Made by a program: the position numbers and the translations under genes
Origin: an uncultured Bacteroidota bacterium
GTDB lineage: Bacteria; Bacteroidota; Bacteroidia; Flavobacteriales; Flavobacteriaceae
Direction of reading: 5' to 3'
DNA: 64,000 nt
Assembly (NCBI GenBank): GCA_913047695.1
Contig: CAJWUI010000001.1
Span: 310,001 to 374,000 of the forward strand
Part shown: positions 39,451-47,858 of the stretch, one piece after another
Numbering within the stretch: the first letter of the stretch is position 1
Layout: each line of letters starts with the position of its first letter
The notes under the pieces: generated by a model
Seen by the model: the letters and a program-made list of their open reading frames with translations, nothing else
What the model was told of the DNA's origin: nothing
The model's database searches: none

Positions 39451-40050
39451 TTGCAAAAGTTATTAGTCGGCTTTTTTTGTTTAGTTATGTTTTCATGTTT
39501 CAAAGCAGAAATAGTTCAATATAAAACGAAAAATGTAGATCCTGCCACATTTGCTAGTGGACAACGACTTCCTACTAGGCAACAAAGTTATACTAGATTT
39601 TGTGAGCCAGGAGGTTTGGGTAGAAAAGGCTGCAAGTTTTTAGCAAAATATGATAATACATTTTGGTCAGATATCGAAAATTATTACAGTGACTTTTCTG
39701 ATATACAATTTACAAATTGGATATACTTTGTATCCTTCTTTGATATTAACAATGATGTTTCCTATTGTAGAGGATGGAGAACAGGTGAAAATATTTTAGA
39801 TGGAAAAAAATGGGATATCAAAATCACAAAAGATGAGTGGGATGAGTTATGGTTTGATTATGATTATTATGGTATTAGCGATGATATTGAATATACCACA
39901 ACTTATAAATATGAAGTAATTGATAGTTTGCTTCATTTTTCAAATACAGAAGGTCAAGAATTTATTTTCCACCCATCAGATAAAGATTATTCAAAAGATA
40001 TTGTTGACACTTCCGAAATAATTGAATTAGAGGGATGTATGTTCTACTAG
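39451..40050 (+). CDS. Tandem lipoprotein family, copy 3 (function unknown)
   Basis: 199 residues from a TTG at 39451. This start gives MQKLLVGFFCLVMFSC, which aligns without gaps to the copy 4 and 5 signal peptides and again sets the lipid Cys at 16; the track start (TTG 39430) adds seven polar residues. It carries the Cys pair C-E-P-G-G-L-G-R-K-G-C like copy 1. The core and the terminal EGCMFY are conserved. A 76-bp gap from copy 2 could hold its own promoter. Confidence 0.8.
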   Translation: MQKLLVGFFCLVMFSCFKAEIVQYKTKNVDPATFASGQRLPTRQQSYTRFCEPGGLGRKGCKFLAKYDNTFWSDIENYYSDFSDIQFTNWIYFVSFFDINNDVSYCRGWRTGENILDGKKWDIKITKDEWDELWFDYDYYGISDDIEYTTTYKYEVIDSLLHFSNTEGQEFIFHPSDKDYSKDIVDTSEIIELEGCMFY

Positions 40051-40093
40051 TTTTAGGTATGTTTTATAAATTGTACTTGGCAATCACAACTCT

Positions 40094-40672
40094 ATGAAGA
40101 AGTCACTGGTAGCATTACTATGTATTTTAATGTCTTCGTGCTACAAAGCAGACGTAGTACAATATCAGAGCTGGAATTCAGATCCTTTTACGAAAGCAAG
40201 TGGTTATCAAGTTAATCGCTTACCGAGACAATATAATTCATTTAGTGGTGCTAGATTTTTAAGCAAATATGATGATACAATGTGGGCAGATATTGAAAAT
40301 TATTACAGTAATTTTTCAGACATTAAATTTGAAAGACATGGCCCAGTATTTATATCATTCTTTAACATTGAGAATGATGTGTCATATTGTAAAGGATGGA
40401 AAAAAGAGGAAAATATTTATGATGGAATAAAATGGTATATAACCATCAAAAAAGATGAGGAAAACATCTTATGGTTTGATCTTGATTATTACGGAACAGG
40501 TCAAGAAATTGAATATACCACAACCTATAAATATGAAGTAATTAATGGTTTACTCCATTTTTCAAATACAGGGGGTCAAGAATTTATATTCCATCCATCA
40601 GATAAAAATTACTCAAGAGAATTAATTGACACTGCTGATATAATTGAACAAGAAGGCTGTCTATTCTTATAA
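40094..40672 (+). CDS. Tandem lipoprotein family, copy 4 (function unknown)
   Basis: 192 residues with signal MKKSLVALLCILMSSC (lipid Cys16) followed by YKAD. The variable-region Cys pair of copies 1-3 is absent (SFSGARFLSKY instead). Core: ENYYSNFSDIKFERHGP, SFFNIENDVSYCKGW, LWFDLDYYGTGQEIEY. It ends EGCLFL. It aligns to copy 5 without a single gap over the whole gene, offset exactly 597 bp. Of that, 275 bp are identical. Confidence 0.87.
   Translation: MKKSLVALLCILMSSCYKADVVQYQSWNSDPFTKASGYQVNRLPRQYNSFSGARFLSKYDDTMWADIENYYSNFSDIKFERHGPVFISFFNIENDVSYCKGWKKEENIYDGIKWYITIKKDEENILWFDLDYYGTGQEIEYTTTYKYEVINGLLHFSNTGGQEFIFHPSDKNYSRELIDTADIIEQEGCLFL
40269..40543 (+). repeat. 275-bp perfect direct repeat, unit A (core of copy 4)
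   Basis: Base-by-base comparison shows identity with 40866-41140. It begins at ATGATGATACAATGTGGG and ends at GAAGTAATT. The sequences diverge on both sides. Confidence 0.95.
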
Positions 40673-40690
40673 TTGAGGTAAACTAAATCA

Positions 40691-41269
40691 ATGAAAAAGT
40701 CACTAGTAGCCTTATTATGTATTTTGATGTCTTCTTGCTACAAAGCAAACGTAGTACAATATCAGACCTGGAATTCAGATCCTGCAACCAAAGAAAGCGG
40801 ATACCAAGTGAGTATATTACCAAGGCAATATAATGTATTCAATGGAAATAGATTTTTACGTAAAAATGATGATACAATGTGGGCAGATATTGAAAATTAT
40901 TACAGTAATTTTTCAGACATTAAATTTGAAAGACATGGCCCAGTATTTATATCATTCTTTAACATTGAGAATGATGTGTCATATTGTAAAGGATGGAAAA
41001 AAGAGGAAAATATTTATGATGGAATAAAATGGTATATAACCATCAAAAAAGATGAGGAAAACATCTTATGGTTTGATCTTGATTATTACGGAACAGGTCA
41101 AGAAATTGAATATACCACAACCTATAAATATGAAGTAATTGATGGTTTACTACATTTTTCAAATACAGAGGGTCAAGAATTTATATTCCATCCATCAGAC
41201 AAAAATTACTCAAGAGAATTAATTGACACAGGAGAAATAATTGAACAAGAAGGCTGTTTGTTTTTATAA
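40691..41269 (+). CDS. Tandem lipoprotein family, copy 5 (function unknown)
   Basis: 192 residues, 18 bp after copy 4, so probably on the same transcript. The signal is identical to copy 4 up to Cys16, then YKAN; the acidic residue present at this position in copies 1-4 is Asn here. It lacks the variable-region Cys pair (VFNGNRFL). Differences from copy 4 cluster at residues ~20-58 and near the C-terminus, while the central 275 bp are identical. It ends EGCLFL. Confidence 0.87.
   Translation: MKKSLVALLCILMSSCYKANVVQYQTWNSDPATKESGYQVSILPRQYNVFNGNRFLRKNDDTMWADIENYYSNFSDIKFERHGPVFISFFNIENDVSYCKGWKKEENIYDGIKWYITIKKDEENILWFDLDYYGTGQEIEYTTTYKYEVIDGLLHFSNTEGQEFIFHPSDKNYSRELIDTGEIIEQEGCLFL
40866..41140 (+). 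repeat. 275-bp perfect direct repeat, unit B (core of copy 5)
   Basis: Second copy of the repeat at 40269-40543, offset 597 bp. It indicates recent duplication or gene conversion. Confidence 0.95.
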
Positions 41270-41293
41270 TATAAAAAGACAAAAATCCAATAA

Positions 41294-41638
41294 TTATCCG
41301 CCAACACGTTTTATTTTGTGCCCCATATCCTGAAGTATTTCAATTATTTTATCCCTAAAATTACCTTGTATGATTATTTCCCCATTTTTTATACTTCCAC
41401 CAACACCAAATGTATTTTTAAGTGTTTTAGCAAGATTTTTTAGTTCACTAGGACTACCTGAAAATCCTTTTAAAATTGTGACTGTCTTTCCAGCTCGCCC
41501 TTTATTACTAAAATGTGCTTCAAGATTTTGCGAAACAAAAACAGGGGGTAAAATACTTCGGTCTTCCTTAGGAGTGGGTTGAAGATTATCAAATTGAACT
41601 TTTCCTAAATCATTAAGTGAGTTAAATTTCTTTGCCAT
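41294..41638 (-). CDS. yciH: SUI1/YciH family translation initiation factor-like protein
   Basis: A 114-residue homologue of eukaryotic eIF1. The SUI1 domain fills residues ~35-112: GRAGKTVTILKGFSGSPSELKNLAKTLKNTFGVGGSIK, then EIIIQGNFRDKIIEILQDMGHK. Bacterial YciH is thought to affect initiation fidelity, but its cell role is not settled. It is convergent with the lipoprotein array and divergent from the DinB gene. Confidence 0.95.
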   Translation of the reverse strand: MAKKFNSLNDLGKVQFDNLQPTPKEDRSILPPVFVSQNLEAHFSNKGRAGKTVTILKGFSGSPSELKNLAKTLKNTFGVGGSIKNGEIIIQGNFRDKIIEILQDMGHKIKRVGG

Positions 41639-41708
41639 CCTATAATTAACGTTGAAAGACTAAAATAGTATTTTTATGTGTGAAATTTAATTTTTGAAAG
41701 TTTTGAAG

Positions 41709-42245
41709 ATGGCAGATAAACCTCCTTTCTATATAATTCCTGATTCACCCGATACCATATCCTGTGTTAATATAATAACTCGAATGTTGCAAGGTTTAGG
41801 TTTCAGATACCACTGGGCCACTAAAGGACTTAGAGATAAAGATTTAGATTATAGACCTACAGATTCAGCTAAAAATTGTTTAGAAACATTAAAACACATT
41901 TACACATTAGTAGATATTATTAATGCTGCTACTCAAAATAAAATTTCTGTTCGTCCTGCACCAATAGAAAATATTCCAAATGAATTTCAAAGATTAAGAG
42001 AAATAACACTAAATAGAATTAAAGAATCGTGTGTTTTATTTGAATCAATGACTTTGGATGAATTAGGATTATTAAAAATAAAATTTAATAGGGGAGGTGT
42101 ATATTCAGAATTTCCTGTTTGGAATTTAATTAATGGTCCTATTTCTGATGCTATTTATCATGTAGGACAAATAGTAAGCTTCAGAAGAACAAGCGGAAAT
42201 CCAATAGAAAAGGGAGTAAATGTATTCTTAGGTGAAAAGAGATAA
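41709..42245 (+). CDS. DinB-like four-helix protein
   Basis: About 178 residues from ATG 41709 (MADKPPFYIIPDSPD); the track start is an upstream TTG. Helical content and the pattern GFRYHWATKGL, LKHIYTLVDII and ISDAIYHVGQIVSFRR fit the DinB/YfiT metal-binding superfamily. The His residues in LKHIYT and IYHVGQ are plausible metal ligands. Substrate is unknown; related proteins act as thiol-dependent transferases. Confidence 0.75.
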   Translation: MADKPPFYIIPDSPDTISCVNIITRMLQGLGFRYHWATKGLRDKDLDYRPTDSAKNCLETLKHIYTLVDIINAATQNKISVRPAPIENIPNEFQRLREITLNRIKESCVLFESMTLDELGLLKIKFNRGGVYSEFPVWNLINGPISDAIYHVGQIVSFRRTSGNPIEKGVNVFLGEKR

Positions 42246-42249
42246 CTTT

Positions 42250-42354
42250 TTAATTATCACGATCTTCAAAATTTTCACTTTTTTCTTTGTTAATTTTATC
42301 TATATATAAGTATATCAAAATTCCAGTAACTATTATGATTAGTACTAATGTCAT
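42250..42354 (-). CDS. 34-residue single-pass membrane microprotein
   Basis: Not in the ORF track. ATG at 42354, stop at 42250. It encodes MTLVLIIIVTGILIYLYIDK followed by a charged tail ending in KSENFEDRDN. Residues 3-18 form one membrane helix; the rest is hydrophilic. It begins 7 bp after the YbjQ stop on the same strand, which favours translation as the second gene of a two-gene unit. I recognise no family. It could be spurious, but its layout is that of a real small membrane protein. Confidence 0.6.
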   Translation of the reverse strand: MTLVLIIIVTGILIYLYIDKINKEKSENFEDRDN

Positions 42355-42361
42355 GGTAAAT

Positions 42362-42676
42362 TTACTTTATGATGACAGCTGTACCATAGGCTAAAATCTC
42401 AGAACAACCTTGCATGACCATTGATGTAGTGAGTCTAACATTAACAATTGCATTTGCTCCTAGGGATTCTGCATCTTCAACCATTCGTTTTAAAGCTTGG
42501 TCTCTTGATTGTGCTTGAAGCTTTGTGTATTCTGATATTTCTCCACCGATTATGTTTTTTAAACCAGCGAATATGTCTTTTCCAATGTTTCGAGCTCGAA
42601 CAGTACTTCCTCTTGCTATACCAAGAGTTTCTACGATCGTTTTATTTGGAATTTGTTCTGTTGTAACTATTATCAT
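42362..42676 (-). CDS. YbjQ family protein (DUF74, putative heavy-metal-binding domain)
   Basis: A 104-residue protein that forms pentameric beta/alpha rings in known structures. Signatures: VTTEQIPNKTIVETLGIARGSTVRARNIGKDIFAGLKNIIGGEI, then SRDQALKRMVEDAESLGANAIVNVRL. Metal binding in the family is only putative. The downstream microprotein may be its membrane partner. Confidence 0.93.
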   Translation of the reverse strand: MIIVTTEQIPNKTIVETLGIARGSTVRARNIGKDIFAGLKNIIGGEISEYTKLQAQSRDQALKRMVEDAESLGANAIVNVRLTTSMVMQGCSEILAYGTAVIIK

Positions 42677-42758
42677 ATAGAGTAGTGGCTAAAATATTAT
42701 GATTTATAAAATAAACGATCCTATTTTACATAATATAAATTATAGTTTTTAAAATTAA

Positions 42759-44645
42759 TTAGTTTTTCAGCCATGCAGTTCGTAAAGCCAAAGTCTTTTC
42801 GTCTGCATCACGATCTTCAACAACTCCACTAACTTTTGCATTAGGTTTACCTGTAATTCCAATTAAAGTTTGCTTTTCCATATTTCTCTGAATTGTCAGT
42901 GTAAACTCTTTTTTATCGTCCCACATAAAGCTTGGTGTAAATACTGCATTGATTTGTTCGGCATTTTCCTTCTTAATCTCTGGCAACATCTTACCATCTA
43001 ATCCTAAAAAGACGTCGCCTATTTCAACTCCCATTGATTCTATTGTATCATTTAAACCAGTTACCACATATCTTACTTTACCATCTTGGTCTGGCTGAGG
43101 CTCAAAAAATGGATTCTGGTTGTCTTTAAAAAGAATGCTTGGTAACGGTACTTCAGTTTCTCCCATTGTAAGGCCAACCTTATTTAAATATTCCATGTAA
43201 TTTATTGGTACTTTTCCTTCAACATGATTTTTGAAAAAATCAGCTACTTCTGGGTAAGTCATTGAAATAATTTCGTCTATAAGTAAGTTATCTTTAAATG
43301 GTTTTTCTTTACCATATTTCTTCGCAAGATCTTGCATCACAGACAAAATCCCCTTCTCACCATTACTGTTTTCACGAATTATTATGTCAAGGCACATGTT
43401 AATCAGTGCACCTTTTTGATAAACATTACCATAATTGGTTTGATAGGGTTCGTCTACAATTTTTGAACTCATTTCAGTGAACGACATCTTATCATCATAG
43501 CGTTTCGAGTAGTTTAGTTTTTCAAGGATTCGATTATAGAAATTCTGTTCATCAATAAGGCCTTGGTTAATTTGGAACAAGTTTGCGAAATACTCTGTAG
43601 TTCCTTCATACATCCACAAATGTTTTGACATTAAGGGTGTATTATATTCAAAATTATGGATTTCTTCTGAATGAATATTTAACGGGGTTAAGGTGTGAAA
43701 AAATTCATGTGATACAACATCAACTAAACTCTGGGTTAATTCCTCAGCCTGCATTTGATCAACAAAAACAACAGTCGTCGAAGTATGATGCTCTAAGGCT
43801 CCCATCATTCCACCAAAATATTGCAAGTCTTCCATTCCCATAAGGTGTAATAAAATGTCGTACGAAGTTGTATTATTAGCATCTCCCAAAAATTTTTTTT
43901 GTGCAATCATCATTTTTTCAATAGCATCTTGATAGTCTTCTGCTTTATGTATACCTGTAGGCGAATAAATAGCTAATCCAACTTTTATATCATCTAAATC
44001 AAAAGAAACAGCATTGGGCTCACTGTATAATATTGGGTTATCAATTATATGGAAATATCTTTTGGCTGAAAAAATATCCAGTGTATCACTTTTTGAAATA
44101 ACTGATAATGATGTAAAGGGTTCCAAATTTTTTGGTGATCGAATACTAAGTCTGTAAGACTTTTCTTTCATATCCTCAAAATATCCAATCATACTATGCA
44201 AATTCAATAGAAAGGTTACATCTTTTTTATAATTAGTACCTCCCATTGGGTATATGGCTTTTCCATCAGGACCATCAAAAGTATCATTAGTGAGGTATAT
44301 TATCTTATCCAATTTTTTTGCTTCAGTTATGGACCAAGTATTATCATCTTCTTGGTTTATTGGCAACTCATTACCCTTGTAATCAAAAGCTTTAATATTT
44401 TCAATGAACCGACCAAAATTTGAATATTCATAAGTTCCAGGTACAATTTGAGGAATGTAAAAATTAATTTCATTATCACTAATTTTAGGTGGATCAATTA
44501 CGACTTTAACTTTATCGTCATTTACATTAACCAAGTCAACCAAAGCATTAATATCAATTTGCTTGCGAGTATTATTTTGTTTTAGGGTAGCACAACCAAA
44601 AAGTATAATTGATAATGAAAAGATTAAAAGATTATTTTTCTTCAT
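42759..44645 (-). CDS. M61 family metallopeptidase (glycyl aminopeptidase type) with PDZ domain
   Basis: About 628 residues. The ATG at 44645 gives MKKNNLLIFSLSIILFGC, a lipoprotein signal; the track start adds 13 residues and runs into the upstream gene. The zinc site HEFFH is near residue 313, with the downstream Glu in MYEGTTEYFANLF. A PDZ domain lies in the last ~130 residues (VTGLNDTIESMGVEIGDVFLGLDG). Predicted surface or periplasmic aminopeptidase. 19 bp separate it from the DUF2461 gene. Confidence 0.93.
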   Translation of the reverse strand: MKKNNLLIFSLSIILFGCATLKQNNTRKQIDINALVDLVNVNDDKVKVVIDPPKISDNEINFYIPQIVPGTYEYSNFGRFIENIKAFDYKGNELPINQEDDNTWSITEAKKLDKIIYLTNDTFDGPDGKAIYPMGGTNYKKDVTFLLNLHSMIGYFEDMKEKSYRLSIRSPKNLEPFTSLSVISKSDTLDIFSAKRYFHIIDNPILYSEPNAVSFDLDDIKVGLAIYSPTGIHKAEDYQDAIEKMMIAQKKFLGDANNTTSYDILLHLMGMEDLQYFGGMMGALEHHTSTTVVFVDQMQAEELTQSLVDVVSHEFFHTLTPLNIHSEEIHNFEYNTPLMSKHLWMYEGTTEYFANLFQINQGLIDEQNFYNRILEKLNYSKRYDDKMSFTEMSSKIVDEPYQTNYGNVYQKGALINMCLDIIIRENSNGEKGILSVMQDLAKKYGKEKPFKDNLLIDEIISMTYPEVADFFKNHVEGKVPINYMEYLNKVGLTMGETEVPLPSILFKDNQNPFFEPQPDQDGKVRYVVTGLNDTIESMGVEIGDVFLGLDGKMLPEIKKENAEQINAVFTPSFMWDDKKEFTLTIQRNMEKQTLIGITGKPNAKVSGVVEDRDADEKTLALRTAWLKN

Positions 44646-44664
44646 TTTAAAATTAATTTTAGAA

Positions 44665-45336
44665 TTAAATAATTGAAACACCATTTAAATCAGTTGTTAA
44701 GATATTTGTCATATGATCAAAAAATGGTCTTATAGCTATAAAATTATTTATTACTTTATTTAGAAAATCAGACGAAAGTACACTTTTATCATTAAATTTT
44801 TTAATAAAAATAAATTGTTTATGCCTAATCAGATCAATATCAGGATGTTTTTTATTAAAATTTTTTGGTGCTGTTTTAACCTTGTCACCCTGCAAACCAC
44901 CCCAAATTAAATTGAATTTTTTTTCATTAATTATATTTCTTAGTTCTTGAGCGTCAAACTCTAATTCCTTTCTAATGCGATACAAATCCTTAGGATTTGG
45001 ATCCCAGAAACCTCCTGCTATAAATGAATTCCCAGGTTTCATATGCATGTAATAGCCTCCTCTTAATTTTGGTTTTTTTCGATGAAATGATATACCAACG
45101 TGAGTTTTATAAGGAGTTTTATCTTTCGAGAATCTAACATCTCTATAAATTCTGAATATTTTAACTCTTTCGATATCGTCTTCTTTATCTAGACCTTTCT
45201 TTACCTCTTCATTAAATACTTTAAGCTCAGATTCTAAAGCCTTGTATCTTGACTTCTGTTTTTCAAACCATTCACGATTATTATTTTTTTCTAAGTCTTT
45301 ATAAAAAGCTAACATATCCGGATTAATTTTTATCAT
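44665..45336 (-). CDS. DUF2461 family protein (TIGR02453)
   Basis: A 223-residue protein with the family motifs NNREWFEKQKSRY at the N-terminus, KIFRIYRDVRFSKDKTPYKTHVGISF and GGYYMHMKPGNSFIAGGFW. The function of the family is unknown. It lies in a tight minus-strand chain from the his operon through the nucleoside hydrolase and kinase to the M61 peptidase. Confidence 0.9.
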   Translation of the reverse strand: MIKINPDMLAFYKDLEKNNNREWFEKQKSRYKALESELKVFNEEVKKGLDKEDDIERVKIFRIYRDVRFSKDKTPYKTHVGISFHRKKPKLRGGYYMHMKPGNSFIAGGFWDPNPKDLYRIRKELEFDAQELRNIINEKKFNLIWGGLQGDKVKTAPKNFNKKHPDIDLIRHKQFIFIKKFNDKSVLSSDFLNKVINNFIAIRPFFDHMTNILTTDLNGVSII

Positions 45337-45357
45337 ATGTTTCTTATTTAAATGTTT

Positions 45358-46320
45358 TCAATTAATAATTAATTCTTTTGCTAGTTTGAGGAGATCACTC
45401 TTTTCTCTAATGCTTCTTTTAATAGGTAACTGAGCATAGCCAATTAATCGTCTTATAATCTCAATAGCACAGTATGTGGCTACTTCATTATTATCTATTT
45501 TATCTGGATAATTATCACAAATTTTTTTTAAATATGATATTTGACCGGTTGCCAGAATTAAATGACCACTCATTACCCCTAAATCAAATTCTTTTGATCC
45601 CAAGAAAGTAAACTCAGGGTCAATAATATAAATATTATTATTTCTTTCCATCCAACTGCCTGGGTAATAATCTCCATGTAGAAGTGTAGTCCCTCTGTCT
45701 AAGTAATTTTTTCCCGCATTACTTACTCTCCTAATAATATCAGTATTTTCTTTAAATGGTATAGCTAATTCTTCCAAGCCATCTTGAATATTATTTAGTT
45801 GTAAGCCATTATCTTTTAGAAATGGAAGAACAAAAATGTGATCGTAATTAAGTTTTCGAAGGGTTAGATTCGCTGGATAATTTTTGTGTGCTCCTGTCAT
45901 ATGTATATTGTGGAGAATAAGTGTGAGTTTATTTACTTTATCGTTATCAATTTTCCTACTATCATATATATAATTTAAATCACGACATTTTGTTAAATCT
46001 TCCAAAAACAATACATAGTCTTCACTAATAAATCCTAAAACTTTTGGTAAAAAATTCTTTTTAACTAGATTATAAAAGCAGTGTTCAGCAAAAATTCTTT
46101 CTAATGGAGCTTTAATATGAGCGAATTTTTTTACATGGGATCTAGATTGTTTCAAAATAAATGATTTAAAATTTGTCTTTATCCGTAAGACTACATTCAT
46201 ATTCCCCTCACCTGCACTCTCAACTTTCTTTATTATTTCATTCTCTCTGAGTATTGAGGTGTTTTTTTTTATGTAATTAGTTATTATGTTAATTGATGTT
46301 GATTCATCAAAAAAATTCAT
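45358..46320 (-). CDS. APH/methylthioribose-kinase-like phosphotransferase
   Basis: A 320-residue small-molecule kinase of the aminoglycoside phosphotransferase fold. The nucleotide loop region is ESAGEGNMNVVLRI with Lys in FILKQS. The catalytic loop LLHGDYYPGSWM and the metal motif IIDPEFTFLGSKEFDLG most resemble MtnK (5-methylthioribose kinase). The nucleoside hydrolase is immediately upstream (1 bp gap). I infer a sugar or ribosyl substrate; methylthioribose is a candidate, unproven. Confidence 0.75.
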   Translation of the reverse strand: MNFFDESTSINIITNYIKKNTSILRENEIIKKVESAGEGNMNVVLRIKTNFKSFILKQSRSHVKKFAHIKAPLERIFAEHCFYNLVKKNFLPKVLGFISEDYVLFLEDLTKCRDLNYIYDSRKIDNDKVNKLTLILHNIHMTGAHKNYPANLTLRKLNYDHIFVLPFLKDNGLQLNNIQDGLEELAIPFKENTDIIRRVSNAGKNYLDRGTTLLHGDYYPGSWMERNNNIYIIDPEFTFLGSKEFDLGVMSGHLILATGQISYLKKICDNYPDKIDNNEVATYCAIEIIRRLIGYAQLPIKRSIREKSDLLKLAKELIIN

Positions 46321-46321
46321 A

Positions 46322-47251
46322 TTAATTATTCATTAGTTTGTTGTAATGTCTCCAGAAATCAATTTTCATATTAGTAGAATCAATATAAGTGTAAATCTTG
46401 ATATTACGCTCTAGATTTTGAGGTGGTGTTTTGAAAGTATTAATTTTTGAAAACTCAGGGTTAGCTATAGCTTCAATTAATGCTAAATCCCACATTATCC
46501 ATTTTTTTTGTTCAGGATCTTCGAATGTCCACCATCTTTTATAATTATTCCAACGCTTTTTAATAAAATTCCCTAGTTTATTATTTCCTAAATTTTTAAA
46601 GGTTTCATTTTTATTAAAAATTAGATTTTTCGATACACTAGCACTCATCACATTAAAATCTAAACCCTCTTTGTCTAGCAGAAAATTTGTAGCAATAGAA
46701 TCATTTCTTGTATTAAATTCATTTTTATCATATTCATTAGTTAATGGATTATGCCAAAAACCTACATATGAAATTTTAAGTTTACTGACTATTTTAGGCT
46801 CATGCACAATAGCAGAGGCTGTGTTTGTACAAGACCCTAATATAACTATATGTAGTTTTTTACCAGCTGGAATTAATTTAGCCTGGTTGATTATAAATTT
46901 AGTTGCCTCAGAGGGCTTTGATCTTTTTGTTTTTGACATTGACTCTGGACTTCCAGCCTTAAGAACTAAATCATTTTTTTTTAATAATTTTTTGAGCAAC
47001 TTATTCATTTTATAGCTTTCTAATGCTGTATTTTTCGATGCATAAGGGGAGCTGTGGAATTGAGATGCTGTTACTCCTAATATTTTAAATTTGGGTTCAT
47101 CTATTGATCGGATAATGGCAAATAAATCATCAATTTCATTTGCACTATCTGTGTCTATAATCATATAAGTTTCATTATTTATATTTTGAGAATATGTGTT
47201 TGAAACCGTAAGGCCTAAAATTATTACACAAAAAATCTTCTTAAAAAACAA
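46322..47251 (-). CDS. Secreted nucleoside hydrolase-like protein
   Basis: A 309-residue protein with a cleavable signal (MFFKKIFCVIILGLTVSNTYSQ) and a nucleoside-hydrolase domain. The Ca2+/ribose motif appears as IDTDSANEIDDLFAI, the variant with two extra residues between DTD and DD seen in Bacteroidota members. GSCTNTASAIVHEP and a DxA-type WDLALIEAI segment are consistent. It would split extracytoplasmic ribonucleosides. Start is TTG, 6 bp after the hisIE stop, so it probably reads through from the his operon. Confidence 0.82.
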   Translation of the reverse strand: MFFKKIFCVIILGLTVSNTYSQNINNETYMIIDTDSANEIDDLFAIIRSIDEPKFKILGVTASQFHSSPYASKNTALESYKMNKLLKKLLKKNDLVLKAGSPESMSKTKRSKPSEATKFIINQAKLIPAGKKLHIVILGSCTNTASAIVHEPKIVSKLKISYVGFWHNPLTNEYDKNEFNTRNDSIATNFLLDKEGLDFNVMSASVSKNLIFNKNETFKNLGNNKLGNFIKKRWNNYKRWWTFEDPEQKKWIMWDLALIEAIANPEFSKINTFKTPPQNLERNIKIYTYIDSTNMKIDFWRHYNKLMNN

Positions 47252-47257
47252 TATAAC

Positions 47258-47854
47258 TTATCGTTTTCGGGTTAATAAAACTTTTTCAACATCACTAAGT
47301 CTAAAGCCTTTTGCTTGCAATAAAATTAGATAGTGAAATAATAAATCTGCACTTTCGTTTAGAAAAAGTTCTTTATTTTCATCTTTAGCTTCTATAATTG
47401 TTTCTGTGGCTTCCTCCCCTACTTTTTGAGCGATTTTATTTATCCCTTCTCGAAATAATGAAGCAACGTAACTATTCTTTTTATTATACTTTTTTCTATC
47501 AGCAATTTTTTCTTCTAGTTGAGATAGAAAACCAAAATTGCTTAAATTTTTCTCTCCCCAACAATTATCGGTACCCAAATGACAAGTTGGCCCTTCCGGT
47601 TTTACATAAATTAAAATAGTATCATTATCACAGTCCGCCTTCATATTTATTAGGCGGAGATAGTTTCCACTTTCCTCACCCTTAGTCCATAAGCGTTTTT
47701 TTGTTCTGCTATAAAATGTAACGTTACCTGTTTTCTTCGTTTTTCTCACAGCTTCATCATTCATATATCCGAGCATCAAAACAGTCTTTGTAATGCTATC
47801 TTGAATAATTACTGGTATCAGACCATCTTTATTTTTTGAATAATTTAGTTCCAT
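47258..47854 (-). CDS. hisIE: Bifunctional phosphoribosyl-AMP cyclohydrolase / phosphoribosyl-ATP pyrophosphatase
   Basis: Steps 2 and 3 of histidine synthesis. About 198 residues from ATG 47854 (MELNYSKNKDG), 4 bp after the hisF stop; the longer track start overlaps hisF. The HisI half has GNVTFYSRTKKRLWTKGEESGN, DCDNDTILIYV and GPTCHLGTDNCW with the zinc cysteines. The HisE half has KKNSYVASLFREGINKIAQKVGEEATETIIEAK. Last gene of the biosynthetic series. Confidence 0.97.
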   Translation of the reverse strand: MELNYSKNKDGLIPVIIQDSITKTVLMLGYMNDEAVRKTKKTGNVTFYSRTKKRLWTKGEESGNYLRLINMKADCDNDTILIYVKPEGPTCHLGTDNCWGEKNLSNFGFLSQLEEKIADRKKYNKKNSYVASLFREGINKIAQKVGEEATETIIEAKDENKELFLNESADLLFHYLILLQAKGFRLSDVEKVLLTRKR

Positions 47855-47858
47855 AAGC

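Noticed and set aside
40094-41269. Insertion sequence or mobile repeat
   Set aside because: The repeat is an in-frame gene core with no terminal inverted repeats, transposase or target duplication.
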